Positions 1 to 13,320 of a DNA stretch of 64,000 bases are shown here, piece after piece; within the stretch, counting starts at the first letter, position 1; each line of letters starts with the position of its first letter. This DNA is from Pagrus major (lineage: Eukaryota; Chordata; Actinopteri; Spariformes; Sparidae). Where the stretch lies: NCBI RefSeq assembly GCF_040436345.1, contig NC_133227.1:25232671-25296670 (forward strand), read 5' to 3'. Position numbers and translations under genes: made by a program. The notes under the pieces were generated by a model. The model was not told the DNA's origin and searched no databases. It was given only the letters and a program-made list of their open reading frames with translations.

Positions 1-3000
1 AGAAATGCCTGTTGACTTCCTTCTCTCTCACACCTGTGCATCTATAAAAAATCTCCTCTTCCTCTAACCCTCTCTTAACTCATGCCATGTTCAAGGACTG
101 TCAAAAAAAAAAAAGAAATGTCGTATTTTTTAGGTTTGCTTGTCAATAAAGTTATCTTTCACACTCACAACTAACCACAGAAGCTGCTTTAAGGAAGCTG
201 AAGCTTCCAACAAATTGTTCCTTTCGTACCGATCATACCTCCTCTATATGTACGTACACACTAATATAAACTCAATAACGTACAGCATTTGATCGTCTAT
301 GTGATCAAAATGAGATTCCTTGATCTTTTTCAGTAAACTGTTCTCAAAGTTCAACATGAGTTTAATGGAAAATGCGAGTTATCACAAATTGGGTCTTAGA
401 TGTGCACTAATCAATATTTCTTTATTAACAATGGACCAAATGACTATGTGAAGTGTAAAAGGGGTCATTCGTAGTGATGAACCCACAGAGATTTATCACC
501 CGACTCTGCAGCTCCTCTTTGCTCTACAGAGCGTTTTAGCGTCTTTCAGCACATTATTTTGATGTCGATGTCGACTGATATGACAACTTTTTGGTTTTAA
601 AGAACACAGTGCAGAAAAAAATGCTTGGGGTGACTCAGAATTATTAAATTTAGAGAGTGAAGTTTACCGTTTCAGTTCACTGATGTCATTTGAGACAATA
701 GCTGCAAACTGTAAAGTATCCTTCACATTTGAGGGATCACCGCAAAAAAATCTGTTAATATCGGGCGATAATCCGTATCAGATTTTTTTACATATGTCTT
801 TAAAAGATGAGAAACGTCAGCATTGTATTTGCAGCTTGTTCTGCTGCCATTAAGTGGCAAAACAATCAACTACTGCTACTCTAACTGCTACTCTAATTTG
901 TTGCTAATAATCCCCTATTGCACAAGAAAACTGTGTGCACAACTACAATAAGTACGTTACATGTGGAAGTTGATATGTAAACTATGATGGTTGACGATGA
1001 CTGAATGCTTGTGTTATTTGCCCCGTCTGACTTCTTTCTGTCTAAGAATGTGTTCCCAGGTTCTAAGAATGCACTTGTTGAGTACAATACCACCACTGAG
1101 AGGAATGATATAACACTACAAAAATGTGAAATGCAATGTGACTATTACAGAGTTGGAAAGTACTGATCAGAGGGACCGACCATGAAGCCCTTGGTGGAGT
1201 ACTTGTAACAATACTACTCTTGTATTCTCATTAAACATCTACCGAACAGATTAACATGAGTATTAGTCAACAACAGGAGACAAAGACAGCAGTGGTAAGG
1301 ATCCATACGCAGAAGTGCTCATGAGACAAAAGTTAGATATCCCAAATTTATGCTGAAACATGCATAAATTGACTTTCACAGGCAGGCACACGGGGAAAAT
1401 CCTCCGCTCAGATCACTCCTCTTTGATTAGGCGGTTGATCTTTTAACAGCGTCCAATATCAGGGCCGAGGGAGTGGGGGAGGATTTGATATTTAAGCATC
1501 TCTTTATCCTCTCCCTTTTGAAATGTCAAGTTCAAAGATCCAGACCAGCGGCCTTGATCTGTGAGCTAAGACGACCTAGAGAATTACCCGACAACTCCTA
1601 ACCGTCATCGCACGGCAGAGACGACCACGGCTTAAGAGTCGCAAGACGGTACACATGGAGTGTTATTAACTGTGATTATATTAAAGTCTGTAAACAGGCT
1701 TTTGATGTTTGCTCCTCGTGCTTACGAGCCGACCTGCTAAATCGAATCAAAGCCGTGTTTTCTCTGCAGGGAAATGCTCATTGTGTGTTTGAGCCTTTTT
1801 GAATTGAATAAAAACTTATTCAATTAGGACACTTTCCCAAGCAGTCTCTCTGCTGAAACGCTCACATCCCACTGTGTGTCAAGTCCTTTAAAGTTTGTCT
1901 AATTTTTAAAAGACAAATATGAAAGGGGTTTTTGGTGTCTATAATGAGGAGAAATGATGGATATGCAGCTCTACATTTTTGTGTCGGGTGCCAGTGTCAG
2001 TGAATGAAGCACTGCCAGTTCATTTAGAGCCAAACAGAGCCTGATGTCCTGTTGAACAGGAGCCAAGACAGGCAATGCACTGAAAATAACACTAATATGC
2101 CAAACATAGAGCGGGGCCAATATTACGTTTTTCACCTGTGAACCCCATCATAGTGATTTAGTCCTCTTTTTAGCATTTGCAAGCAGTGTAGAAACTAAAC
2201 AAATGATTAAAGTCGTTTACAACATAATTATCCATCACAAATCACAATAAAATATGTCTCTATCACACTAATTAACATACATTAATAAATATATATACCT
2301 TTAGATAGCTTAGTTGGTTATAAACTGTCTATGATATGTAGTTGTCCAGGGAACAATAGAAAATGTGTTGGGGGTGAACAGAGATCTTTTGTTCAGTTAC
2401 CTGCCTGTTTGTCTTGCGTTCGGGTCCACCTTGTCTAACACTAACAGCTGAGTGCAATGGAGTGCATCTTCTCATGCTGTTACTATAGAGAGGTGAAGTC
2501 CCGCCCATTCCAGCGAGCCCCATGGTGTCTTATTCCTGGAAAGATTTGTTCAGTAGTCAATGGCAAGATACATTTTCCTGATCCCGTCTCATATGATGTT
2601 TGCCAATTTAAAAGATAATTTTGCCGTGAAGATGGTAAAATACCATTTAGTTTTGTTTAAAACCGCTCTGTGAACTGCGTCATCTCGCTCAGCATACGTC
2701 ACCAACACCAACATGGCCGTCACCTCGGCACAAACAAAATATCAAAAAAGGTGGAAAATCGCAATAAATCTCGTCATAAAGACAACTGCAGCTATGTGAA
2801 AGTAGAGTTAGATCTGCAAGCACCAAAAAGATTTGGTGAGCTTTAATTAGTCTTTCTTATTACTTATTTTATTTATACGTAATTAGTTTTCAGACAAACT
2901 GAAACTGTCTTGAGTTAAAAATGAGTTTAAATTGACAAAACATACGTGTAAATTCATCGCACAATTCAAACAGGATCAAAAAAATGTTTGTCTCTTGTCG

Positions 3001-4020
3001 TTCACTATCATACACATCTTTCCTGAAATAAGGTCCCATGGTGGTCAACTGGAAGGGACGTGACGTCGCCTCTATAGTTACTATCACTGGCAAAACAAAT
3101 TTACTTAATGTTAACTTGTTTTGTATAAATGTAAGCTACTTCAGCTGAGTACAGTTTGGAGGGAAAAGTACTTTGAATACTTCTAATGCTTTTACTGTAA
3201 CTAAAGATGGTAATAACTCCAGGGGAGTAAAATTGAGAATGTGATGTGGTGAAAAAATTAGTCTGGAGCCCTGATATAGTGTTTAAAATCTCAAAGTTAA
3301 GCGTTAAAATTGTTATAATGCCATTTATTTTGTGTGTGGTATGTTGTACTGAAGTCATATTCAGTCTTTGGCTTTGACAAATCCTGAGTTGATCAGACAG
3401 CGTATTTACAAAAAACAATAACAATAGCCAAAAATTAACAATATAAATTAAAAAGGTAAGAAATAGAATAGACTTGTATATACATATAAACATGATATTG
3501 TACAAAATTAACAGCAGTGAATTTTTATTAACAATATAAATAATAAATATGGGTTCTGATATTTACAGATTACATTTTATTTACCGAACACAGTTTGTAT
3601 CAGCACAAGATGCTGCTGCTCAACTTACGTATGTAAGCCCAGTTTTTTTTTTTTTTTTTTTTTTTTTACAAGATTTCAGTCTTAAGCACTTGAGAATCGA
3701 TTCTGCTCCGTCAAGCTAACATGTAGATGATAAGGTGATCAAATGCTTAGAGAAAATGCTTATGACAGATTGAGTTCACTGAACCTCAGCAGCTGCCTGC
3801 ATATGAAAACAGGAGAACATGGAGGCGATACAACTCTGAAAATGCTGAATCAGAGCCGAATAAAGTTGAATTCAGTGAAGTTTATAAAGTTTAAAGTAGG
3901 TTAAAGTTAAATTACTTTAAGTTCCGGCTCATTTCTGGTCACTTCAGAGTTTTCTGAGGACAAGCTACATCCATCACGACAAACACGTCAGCACCTTTGA
4001 CAGCATGACTGCTTCTTATT
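1..4020. other. Gene-free stretch, nothing recognised
   Basis: No exon with a recognisable protein or good splice signals was seen on either strand. Open frames are short (about 65-135 codons) and low in information, as expected for AT-rich intergenic DNA. A 26-base T run lies at about 3,642-3,667 and could be the tail of an old minus-strand retro-insertion, but no body was recognised next to it. Confidence 0.6.
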
Positions 4021-4320
4021 AAAGGGGCACTCCACTGATTTTACACATGAGGATCAGTTTTCTCACTGTGGACAGAACTACTCAGCCTGTGGAAACACTT
4101 TTATAACGTTTTCTGAGGCTCTCGAGGAGCCGAGAAAACCCCAGACAATGTCACCGGGGTTATCTCGGCTTTGGCTTGGAGACTCCAATTTGGGAATTGT
4201 GGGAAGTGTAGGATCCAGGGTTTTTGAAGCTTTTAATCTGTTTCTCGCAAGTCCCTGAACTTCGTGTTCAGTACAAGTTCAGCACTAAATCACTGCAGTG
4301 CCAGAAGAGACCAAATATAC
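4020..4320. repeat. Dispersed teleost repeat (GGGGCACTCCACTGATTTTACAC type)
   Basis: The segment opens with AAAGGGGCACTCCACTGA followed by a TTTTACACAT motif. It continues through a block about a gene-independent 'gtggacagaactac' region and a 'ttggcttggagactcc' block. I recognise this from memory as a widely dispersed percomorph repeat. It has no open frame. Assignment is by pattern memory only, and its edges are approximate. Confidence 0.5.
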
Positions 4321-4339
4321 AAGAGAAAGATACAGACAA

Positions 4340-4530
4340 GCATTAAAGGATAAGTCTGGTGATATTCAATATTTTCCTTATTGTGAACTTGTCTCATTAA
4401 CAGACCAAACTCAACAATGAAATGATGATACCAACAAGTACTGTCTGTGTATTATAGACTGATATATCTTATACCATTGTCTAAAAACTATTACAAACAC
4501 GTCAGGGAGCCACAACCCTGCAACTAAGCA
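4340..4530. repeat. Possible dispersed repeat (AAAGGATAAGTCTGGTGATATT type)
   Basis: The block starts with AAAGGATAAGTCTGG and has a TATTTTCCTTATTGTGAAC core followed by a TCTCATTAACAGACCAA stretch. This resembles a short non-coding repeat often seen in teleost introns. No target-site duplication was found by eye. Confidence 0.35.
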
Positions 4531-7500
4531 CTGTGGTTTATCTTGTGAGCTTATCAGCCCTGAAAAAATATATTGGTCAATCCTGAGTCTACTCAGCTGA
4601 TTCAGGAAATCCTCCTTTTTAAAAATAAAACTTTAAACATTTGACTCGTTTCTCATGTTTTACGTGTTCAGTAGGAAGCTGACTGCCACAGACAGGCTCA
4701 AGAAGTCTTTTCATGAGATTTACAGACAATAACAAAAATATATAGAGAGGATTTCCAGCCTTAACCTTTGAGTACTCAGGTCCTGAGAAATGTGAGGCGG
4801 TTTCTATGCAACTAATCTGTAGGATTAATGTAGGAGGCGACATACTGTAACGTGAAACCTGATTTTGTTCTTTTATCTGACTGCTGATCGCTCTCAGCTT
4901 GTGTCAGTCACTCTTCTACAGCTGCGGGTGAGAATCTATGACACCACACATACTCAAGACCATTTATGTCATACATCATCTACCCAGACTGCCAGCAGAA
5001 GAGGGTGGCGAGGTGAGGTGGGAGATTTATGTTGTTGTCATAATATCACTGCCGCAGGGTAACAAGCACTGTATGGTCGTTAAGAATCGCTGATCTAAAT
5101 GACACTCACAGTGGGTGCTGAGATATGAAGAACTGATGGTTAGAAATGGCTCTAAACTCCAAGAACATGACAAGATCACAGTCTGAGTGAATAATCTACA
5201 GCCATCTCACAGTATTTCACATCTGAAGTGGCTCTCGGTTCTCCAATATTATGTCCCGTGTGTTATGTAGCCTTTAACAAGCACAAGTGTGTTTTTTTCA
5301 TGGCCAGTCGATATCAGTGTTCCTGGTCTCTGCTGGGCAGCAGATGCCAAGCTAGCTGGAGGTGGAGGAAGCCCATGGTGTCATGACTTCTCCGGCCCTG
5401 CAGGGGACTTTGCAGAATAAGAGATCTCTTCACCAGATTTGCTGCTCGTCAAACATACTTCAGTGTTTTTGGACTATAGTGTCCAAAAAAATAATCATAA
5501 TTTAGTTTACTTCAGTTTTTTTTTTTGGACTAAATATACGCAGCTAGCTGACAAACAGTTCAGTAGCTATACATTAAGGCATCTTATAGATTAGCTGTTG
5601 ACTGTGCGGCACTTCAGGAGACATCACTTATTAAATGGGACGCTGGATGGGGTCTGTTATATCAATATGACTGCATATTAGATAAGTATGACATATGCTG
5701 CAACTTAAACAAGGGGCTAATCCCTCCTCTGCTGGGGTCTTAAAGGTGAACAAACACGCTTTATGTTGAGTTACTGGCATCTTTGAGAAAGCTTGCATGT
5801 ACTTTCTGGAAGTATTTATAATATTGCCAATAAAACCTCTAAAGGCACTTTGTGCAACCACTAAACCATATAACTAGGGTTCAGTGATATGATTTTAGCA
5901 TCTAACTATGAAAAATGCTGTGGTGAAAGAACGATAAAGTGATAACAGATGTAGGACTAAGTATTTCAACAATAAAAAATAAGAAAAAAATAGAAACTAT
6001 CCCATTTTAAACAACCTTCGTGGCCATTTGTGAATAGATGTCTGAGTTAATGGGGTGCACATGAATGCATCATAAAGTCCCTGTGTCCCTGTGTGTGTCA
6101 AACTGACTCTCAGAATAACTTTTTATTACATGACTATTTTGGTAAAATTATTTACCAGCCCAAGATTTACTCGCCAAGCACTCTCTCTCTCTCTCTCTTT
6201 CTCTCTATATTATTAAAATACTCTCTCTCTCTGTCTCTCTCTCTCTCTCTCTTAGATGCTTTCCAAAATTGGATCCAATTGATTTAACTTAAATCATCAG
6301 TACCCAACCCTAACTAAATACAAAAAGGCAACAAAAGATGGGATAAAACAGAAAATAATGTGGCTTCCAGCAAAAATGTAATTTGTGAAACCACGCATTC
6401 GCAGACCACTGTCTTCAAAACTAACAATTCCTTTTGTTTTTTTCTTTTGTTTACGTTAGCGGACTCCATTTCTAAACCAACCTAAGCTACTGTTGCTCTC
6501 TGTTAGCGGAGCAGAGCGTCACTGAGATGAGACACTCGAGCAGAAGAAGAGTACGTGCATAAAGTCACATCCTTTGGACTTTCATGTTATAGTAAACTGT
6601 CTATTCTGTCCTGTTTCAGTCACTTATCCAGGTCAGGGTCACTTTCACCACAGGGCAAGCAGTTCAGCCCAGACGTCTGGCAACCTCATCCAGGTCCTTC
6701 AGTCTCCACGGGGGGTTTCCCTGCCAGATGCCCAAACCACCTCGGATGACTCCTCTCAGTGTGGCGAGGCTGCAGTCAGTCTGGCACAAGGGTCTGCTTC
6801 TGTCACCCACTGATGAAGTCAGAAGAACTACAGGGAGACGTTGGCTAAGATAAGATTCATGTTTTCGTCTCCACCTCGAGGGATGCTGAGAGGTTTTTAT
6901 GCTTTTCTGCTGTCACAGCTGAGAAGTGCATTTAGGTTGTTCTGCTTCCCAGAACACAGCCAGGAGTCACAATGGGAAACCTGCAGAGAAACCTCACTTT
7001 GACCATTAGATTTTTGTATTCTTACAAAAAGGTGTGCAAGTGTACAAAAGCCCCCATTCAAGTCCTTTCACTTGCTTTGTGAGAGGTGGCATTCGATATT
7101 ATGACATAAAAGTGGCACAAAAGGAATCCACAGCGAACTACAGGTTCATCTGTCAAGACCAAAGTGAGAAGAAGATTAAAATCATTATAACTCATCACAT
7201 ATTTTGCACTCGGGGGCAAAAATGTTCATAGCATGGACAGACAAACAGACGGACTGAAAGCTTGTACTGATATGTCACTGCAGATATTTGAAGGAAATCA
7301 GCCAGCCTGCACAGACCGCACCGTCCAAACCCAAATGTGTTGAGGGTTTATTTTGGTCACGTACCATTCTGCTTGATATAACACACCAGTTTTAATTTGT
7401 TTGGAACATAATGCTGGCTGCCACAGAGCTAGTTAATCCACCACGGTATGCATGATGTCTTCATTTGGTTTTGATTCAAGTTTTTTATTATGTTGAACGT

Positions 7501-8517
7501 TTTCCAGCGACAAAATTTCTCATAAACGTGGTTTTGGTCCAGCTTCATCACATTTAAATTGCCGGCGGAGAACTTCCACACAGCTTTGACACTGTCTCTT
7601 TTTGTATTTTTAAAAGAATTACAGCTTAAAAAAAAAAACTAATTACATGCAAGAAAATACACTTTGATGCTCAACTCTGCATCTCACATCAACCATGAAG
7701 GTGTTTGCCAACAGCTAACCACAGCCTTTATCTTTGTCTTCCTCAACCAATCCCAGATGGCAATTCAGAGAGTCTTCAATCCAGTGCATGGGACAGTGTT
7801 TGTCTGGAGGCTTGACAAGTCTTTATTCTAAAATTGCAGTTGTAGAAGAAGCCCTACGGGGCAGATTCCAGACCCTAAACTTGAGCCGCCAAGGTAGATC
7901 ACATTACAGCTTTCATCAGACACATCTTCAAAAGACACAGGCAGTGTCTGGCAGCAACTAAACTGCCCCAAAAGTCAACTCTGCGCCGAGGCTCCTTAAT
8001 AAATCCTGTCTGTGTGACTTCACTCTTCAGTGTCTGATTCTTATCTGTGAACAAAGCCTTTTGTTACATCTTGTGTTGGTTGGCATTTCACAACAAAGCC
8101 CACCACAAGTCACCACATAAGCTCTAAACATCTACTACGAACGCTCGTGTTTTTCTGTCTACATGCGGTTGAATCCGTAATAAAGACTTTCACAGCTGGA
8201 AAAGGACATGCGTTGGATCTTTTTCTATTCAAATTCAGCTCATCTTTTCAAACTGCCGGCATCTGTAGAAAGTTCCTCCCACGCGTCTGCTCTATGACTT
8301 CTGGAAGATGGGAGGAGAGCGACAAAATGCAAAAAGACTATAAAAATAAAAGGTTTACATTCTTATTTATCATATCAAACTCAATAAATTCATGTTTTGC
8401 TCAAACTCCAGTCAATCTGTCACGAGTTTCATACACAGCACAGAAAAAAATGTGCTGGGTATGTTGCCCATACGTCTCACAAACAAGTGCTGAAAAAGCT
8501 GTCGTTGTGTTTTCACC
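4531..8517. other. Gene-free stretch with one CT microsatellite
   Basis: No supported gene. Two overlapping plus-strand open frames at 6,555-6,813 have no family signature and no convincing splice context. A T-rich run lies near 5,515-5,524 and an A run near 7,629-7,638. Confidence 0.55.
6179..6253. repeat. (CT)n microsatellite, interrupted
   Basis: Two blocks of CT dinucleotides (about 6,179-6,206 and 6,221-6,253) are separated by an AT-rich spacer that includes TATTATTAAAATA. The second block has one CTGT interruption. It is a simple sequence repeat, and the open frame crossing it is an artefact. Confidence 0.95.
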
Positions 8518-8700
8518 TGTGTCTGTTTGTTTGTTGGTTGGTTGGTTGGTTGGTTGGTTGGTTGGTTGGTTTGTCAGCAGGATTACACAAAAACTACAGA
8601 ATGGATTTTGACTTGGATGGAGGATGAGTCCCAGTCCCAGAGGATTGTTGGGCCTGGGAAGAGGTACATGCTTTACTGACTGCCATTCTGATTTTTGTCT
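8518..8700 (+). repeat. (GGTT)n head plus dispersed repeat, inverted relative to 31,990-32,310
   Basis: A (GGTT)n run at about 8,534-8,571 is followed by CAGCAGGATTACACAAAAAC, then ACAGAATGGATTTTGAC and GGATGGAGGATGAG. This is the standard order of a teleost repeat in which a GTTT/GGTT tract precedes 'AGCAGGATTACGCAAAAACTAC', usually at the 3' end of a LINE-like sequence. A copy in the opposite orientation lies near 31,990-32,310, which ends with ATAATAAAACGA. Confidence 0.6.
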
Positions 8701-9660
8701 TATATGATCATTTTCTTTTTATATATCTTTGGGTTTAGAACTGCTCTGTAAAATTGGGATGGATATTTGGAAACAATATACAGCAACTGATCCTAGTCCG
8801 AGAGAAACTGAGACGCTGGAAATATTCTACACAAATTCCTCTGTCCGATCAACAGTTGCTGCTGCTTCTCCTCCATCAGCTCATTTTCTGCCTCTCTTGG
8901 TTCTCCTGAGGGACACTTGAACAAAGAGATGAGCCCTCTGGGGAATCTGCCAAACAAATGCCCCGCAACCACAGAACAGAAAAAGAAAAAAATAATTACG
9001 CCTGCACTATGAATCAGCTGTGGGCAAGCGTCCCACACAAAGCATGAAATGTTAGTTAATTCTTTTAACTCTTACTCCTTTACCACTGCACTCACCGCTG
9101 AGCCTCAGGGGTGGGGATAACATTTACAGCACTGACACAAGACTCTGTAATCCTGCTCTGTGCATAATACCAAACGCAGCCTCCCTCGTCCAAACTTAAA
9201 TTTAAAAAGCACATAATGTTGAGGGTGTTTTCTTAACTCTGCTAGTTTTGAATCTATAGCCGGTAGTTTATAGTAATGAACAGACTAATCAGAAAAAAGA
9301 AAAAAACGATGCCAGATGTATGCCAGATTCATGGCATGGCACAGCCCATTAGCGCAAGAGGCAAACACTATGAAAGACGCTCTCGTTAGCCCCAAGGTCC
9401 TCATGAATATTCACACACACATGTACACGCCGAACACAGAGATGTCTTCACCATCAAAGTCAGCCTGGATTTAAAAGTGACTTCATTTTAATTTGACAAC
9501 AGATGTGAATGCAAGCTGATGTGACAGGAAACTGACTGGCAAAGTGCCAGACATCATGAGCTCCAATGTTCAATCTGGATTGACTTGAAAAAATAATATA
9601 ATAATATATTTCCATAATGTGATGTGACGTGTTTGTTTTTAGTAGACAAGTTAACAGGTC
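8701..9660. other. Gene-free stretch
   Basis: Only an 81-codon minus-strand open frame (8,793-9,038) stands out. It has a hydrophobic start and a Glu/Gln-rich middle but no recognised domain, so I do not call it a gene. Confidence 0.5.
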
Positions 9661-9950
9661 CAGACTGAAATAACTCAACAACTATTGGATGGACTGCAAT
9701 GAAAATTGGTCAAGATATCCACGGTTCCCAGATGACGTACTTTACTAACTCCAGTTTCTCGACTGTTATTAGATGGATTCCATTGAAATTTGGGTTAGGG
9801 GTTTGATTTATGACAAAATGAAAAAAAATGAATATTTCATTAGCACTAATTAGGATATGTTAGCATGCCAACATGCTAAACTAAGCTGGTGAACATGGTA
9901 AACATTATATCGGGTAAACATCAGCTTGTTAGTGGACAATAAGACAAGTA
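9660..9950 (+). repeat. Dispersed teleost repeat, copy 1 ('ttagcatgccaacatgcta' type)
   Basis: The segment runs from CAACTATTGGATGGACTGC through CATTGAAATTTG and a TTAGCACTAATTAGG block into GTTAGCATGCCAACATGCTA, then GGTGAACATGGTAAACATT and AAACATCAGCTTGTTAG. This ordered set of blocks is a common percomorph repeat. A second, more diverged copy is at 40,480-40,740, which has the CCAGAGGATGAATCC and CATCAGCCTCAGCTGTACTT blocks. Confidence 0.65.
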
Positions 9951-12894
9951 CAGAATATTGCCAATTTTATCATTTAATGGAGGTTAATGAATTATTAATA
10001 TATATTTAAATTTATATTTTGTTTAGTCTTGTCTAAATGTCCATCTTCAATTGGTCAAAAGATTAAATAAGTGGATTATCCACCCATTTATTTGGCTGTT
10101 GACTCCAAAACTGGTCTTTGGTTGACAATAATATGAACATTAAGAAACTATTTTTGGTGGCTGTCACAATAATTAACTTCACCCTCAGGTGTCAACGAAG
10201 CTTCTGTGCACTTTGACCCTTAAATGTCTGGAAAAATACTGACACTACCTGTTGTATTTACTATTTTGTTACTTTCGTCACTTTGCAACTTAATCCGGGT
10301 GATGAGCCCAGTGCTGCTCTAAATATATCTCTGCAGGCTCCAGGTGACACTGACACACTGGTTGGTTTGGCAGCTTGACATAAACCCACAGAGCAAAAGA
10401 AATCAGAGGACCTGACATTCCTCAGGACAATGATACGGTCTTATGGGGAAGCCTCGAGCAAATGCTGAAAACAAGTCGGTGGCACCTGCATTGTTGCAAA
10501 AAGAAACATCGCTCATATCCATTACAACACAACTGACATGAAGTAACAAGTGAAACATATAACCAATGACATACTGCTGTGGTCACATTTCATACACACC
10601 TAAACCCCTCAGGATTTAAAGGGGAATCTGTGCTTTCCACCCACCAAGAGAAGTATAAGTTCACTATGGACCCTTTTAATTTTGGACAGTCTCCCTGATT
10701 AACTTAGTTCTCATGATGCTGCAGAGTTACACCACCTTGGAGCTTGACATTTTTAATGATGTCTGGTTGACAACAATAGAAAACTAATTTCCAAAAAGCT
10801 TGATAATTACTTCAATTTCTATATAATCCAGCTTCACTTGGACCTTCCCTGTGGTGTCGAACATGGTGTTGGATATCAATATGTTTCAAGGTATTGTATC
10901 AAAGTTAGAAATTCCAGTATTGTGACAACTGTGGTATTGATCTTCTCATGTAGTATTTACCTAAATAAAGAACTATTCCTTTCAACACAAAATTAAGGAG
11001 ATCATCATCAAAAACCAGCCTCCAAAATCCAGTATCTTAATACATGTACCATCTTTTCAAACATTCAATTTCAGTTTCCGATTTATAAATGTGTTGCTCA
11101 CTTCAGTGATCTGGGTTGCATCAGCTTTTATAATGCCAGGTCGAAGAAAAACACCTTTAGAGCCAAAATTCAACTGATCTGAAATCAAAATGGTTTTGTT
11201 TGGCACCAGGACCTTCAGTCATTGCTGGTTTGGGCATTTTGGAAGTCCAGTCTTCCAGTTTCTAAGAAATGGTCTGGCTTTCCTTGCAGAGTGTATGTTA
11301 TGTCGTGCCAGCTTTATGTGCAATACCTCAAAGCTTGATCAAGCTAACATGACTTTACGTACATTTTACACAAAGATTCTTACTCTTAATATTAAACAGA
11401 TTAAGGATGCTGAGCTCTTTTCACTCCAGCTTCATAACACACATTTATCAAGTTAATCCCACGCTTTAATTGCATACAACTCTTTCATGTGTGTTCCTGC
11501 TGTTTCAGTCAGAACGTGTTGACAACAACAAGAGCAAAGTAAATATTCCCAGGCTTTGTCCGCTGCACTCAAAAGGGAAAAAAAAAGGCAAAGGAGGGGG
11601 CATGAGAGAGGTGTGTGAGGAGACACAGGATGGGGGGGACACGGCTCAGAAAAGGCGGGAAGGAGGCGAAGACCATTGTGGTGTACGATTTCTCTGTAAC
11701 GTGAGCCCCGGCTTGTTGCCCCCACAGCAGAATGTGCCTTGTCCGATGGATTGGGCGTCAGGTGTGTGCAGCTGCTGCTTAAGCTCTGTTTGCACACCAA
11801 AGGGGGAAAAAGTGGGAAAAGAAGGAAGGAAAAGCTCCTCAATGGAGGCGACACTGGAGGTTTTTTTGTCTCTCCCTCTGGCACTGATGGGACCGCAGCC
11901 AAGACTTGGATCATGGCCCAAGAGAGTGCCATGTGTCCCACAGATGGGCCTTCTAAATATGAAGAAACGTCATGTACAGATGGCCAATTTTGCCTGTGCA
12001 GAGTTTAGAGACAAATGGCCGAATCTGCCAAAGACTGAAATGCTCCTAATGAATGTCTTATTTTGAAAGAAAACAGGTCCGTCTTCAATATACATGCACA
12101 TATGTATGCATGTGGTATTTTTAGCCTAAATAATGAGTGACAATATAGAAAGCATGTTCATGTAGTGTTACTGCAACAACAAAGGAAACAAACTAAATAT
12201 GAAAACACTCAAATTAATGATCATTTGGCCTCCAGATGTGCAAATGTGTCATATTATATCACTGACAATATTGTGACACACTGACTGACATATTTAATGA
12301 CTAAATACAGCAGGAACACACATGGCTGAAAGCAAAAGTATGTCTGTAGCAGAGGAAAAGAGCAGAGGAGCTTCATCGCACAACAAAGACCACATACATG
12401 TGCTGACGTCTCATCACTAAATTGATCAGGAGACGACACACACATCATGATCCGTCTGATTCTGCTGAGGTGACAGTGACTGATTGATCACATCGTACAC
12501 TCGCCTTCTGGTAATTAATTAGTTGCATGCTTTTAGTGTGGATAACGTTAAATCAAACTGATGTGTGTGTTTCTGTGTGTCTGTTCCCGTCTTTGGCCGA
12601 TTTAGATTCCACATGGTGACTGTGGCAAAACTCCAGATGCACTGTCTGGTGATGCAAAGTAACAAAGTACAATTACTTAAGTACTTAACCAGCTTTTTTA
12701 ACCAGATTTGTGTCAGTACAATTTTGGTAGTGTGTGCAAATCAACAATGTTAAAACTTCTTGCTATTTTGCCTGTAACCCAGAGCTCTCCTAAAATCTGC
12801 CAAAACGTGTCATCTAGCAGCTGTAAGGCTTTTGTATACACTTTGAATTGTTGCTCCACACTTTATAAGCGCGCATCCACAGATACAAAGAAAC
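9951..12894. other. Gene-free stretch with overlapping open frames on both strands
   Basis: Around 11,453-12,066 there are a 198-codon plus-strand frame and a 162-codon minus-strand frame that overlap each other. Both are compositionally biased (Lys/Gly/Glu-rich on plus, Ser/Pro/Leu-rich on minus), reflecting a purine-rich plus strand. Neither resembles a known family and no clear exon boundaries were found. The rest shows nothing recognisable. A fragment of the 'AAGTACTTAAC' type of dispersed repeat lies near 12,655-12,700. Confidence 0.5.
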
Positions 12895-13320
12895 TAACGC
12901 TAAGACTCCACTGGATACGTGTCTGCTGCGTTACGGCTCTGGTACGGTTTTGCTCCGTCGTCCTCGTCCGGCAACCCCCACCAGCTGCGTTTTGAGTCCG
13001 CCACGGCGCAGCTCCGCCAAACAGCTGGAGTTACGAAACTGAGGAAATCCCGCGATAATTACATAATCATGCACGACCGTAGTTATATGTATGTGTTATA
13101 AACACAATAACACAAAGTGTTCCCGACTGAAGGATTAGAAGAAGTATTTGTCTCTTTTTTGAGGTTTTTGTGCTGGCATCAACACAGAGTGTTTTATTTT
13201 GAAAATTAACCGGATGTCATGCTGTTGTTTCGTGTCTGACTTCCTGTCTGCTCTGTGCTGAATTCGGCTGAATTGCTGCGTTGTGCTGCGGCATCCGCCA
13301 GATATAGAAGTCCTGCAGCT
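12895..13320. mobile_element. Probable non-autonomous DNA transposon (hAT-like) remnant
   Basis: The left end (12,906 onward) contains CACTGGATACGTGTCTGCTG followed by CGTTACGGCTCTGG. The right end (about 13,270-13,315) contains GTGCTGCGGCATCCGCCAGA and then TATAGAAG. Read in opposite directions, both ends follow a 'TCCA..GGATA/CAGATAT..GCTGCG' plan, as terminal inverted repeats would. The interior is non-coding. A near match to the left end, on the other strand, lies at 60,535-60,580. The hAT assignment is inference; what is seen is the shared end sequence. Confidence 0.45.

Noticed and set aside
8147..8627. 154-codon plus frame with LVGWLVGWLVGW repeat
   Set aside because: The repeat is the (GGTT)n microsatellite, and the rest has no recognisable domain.
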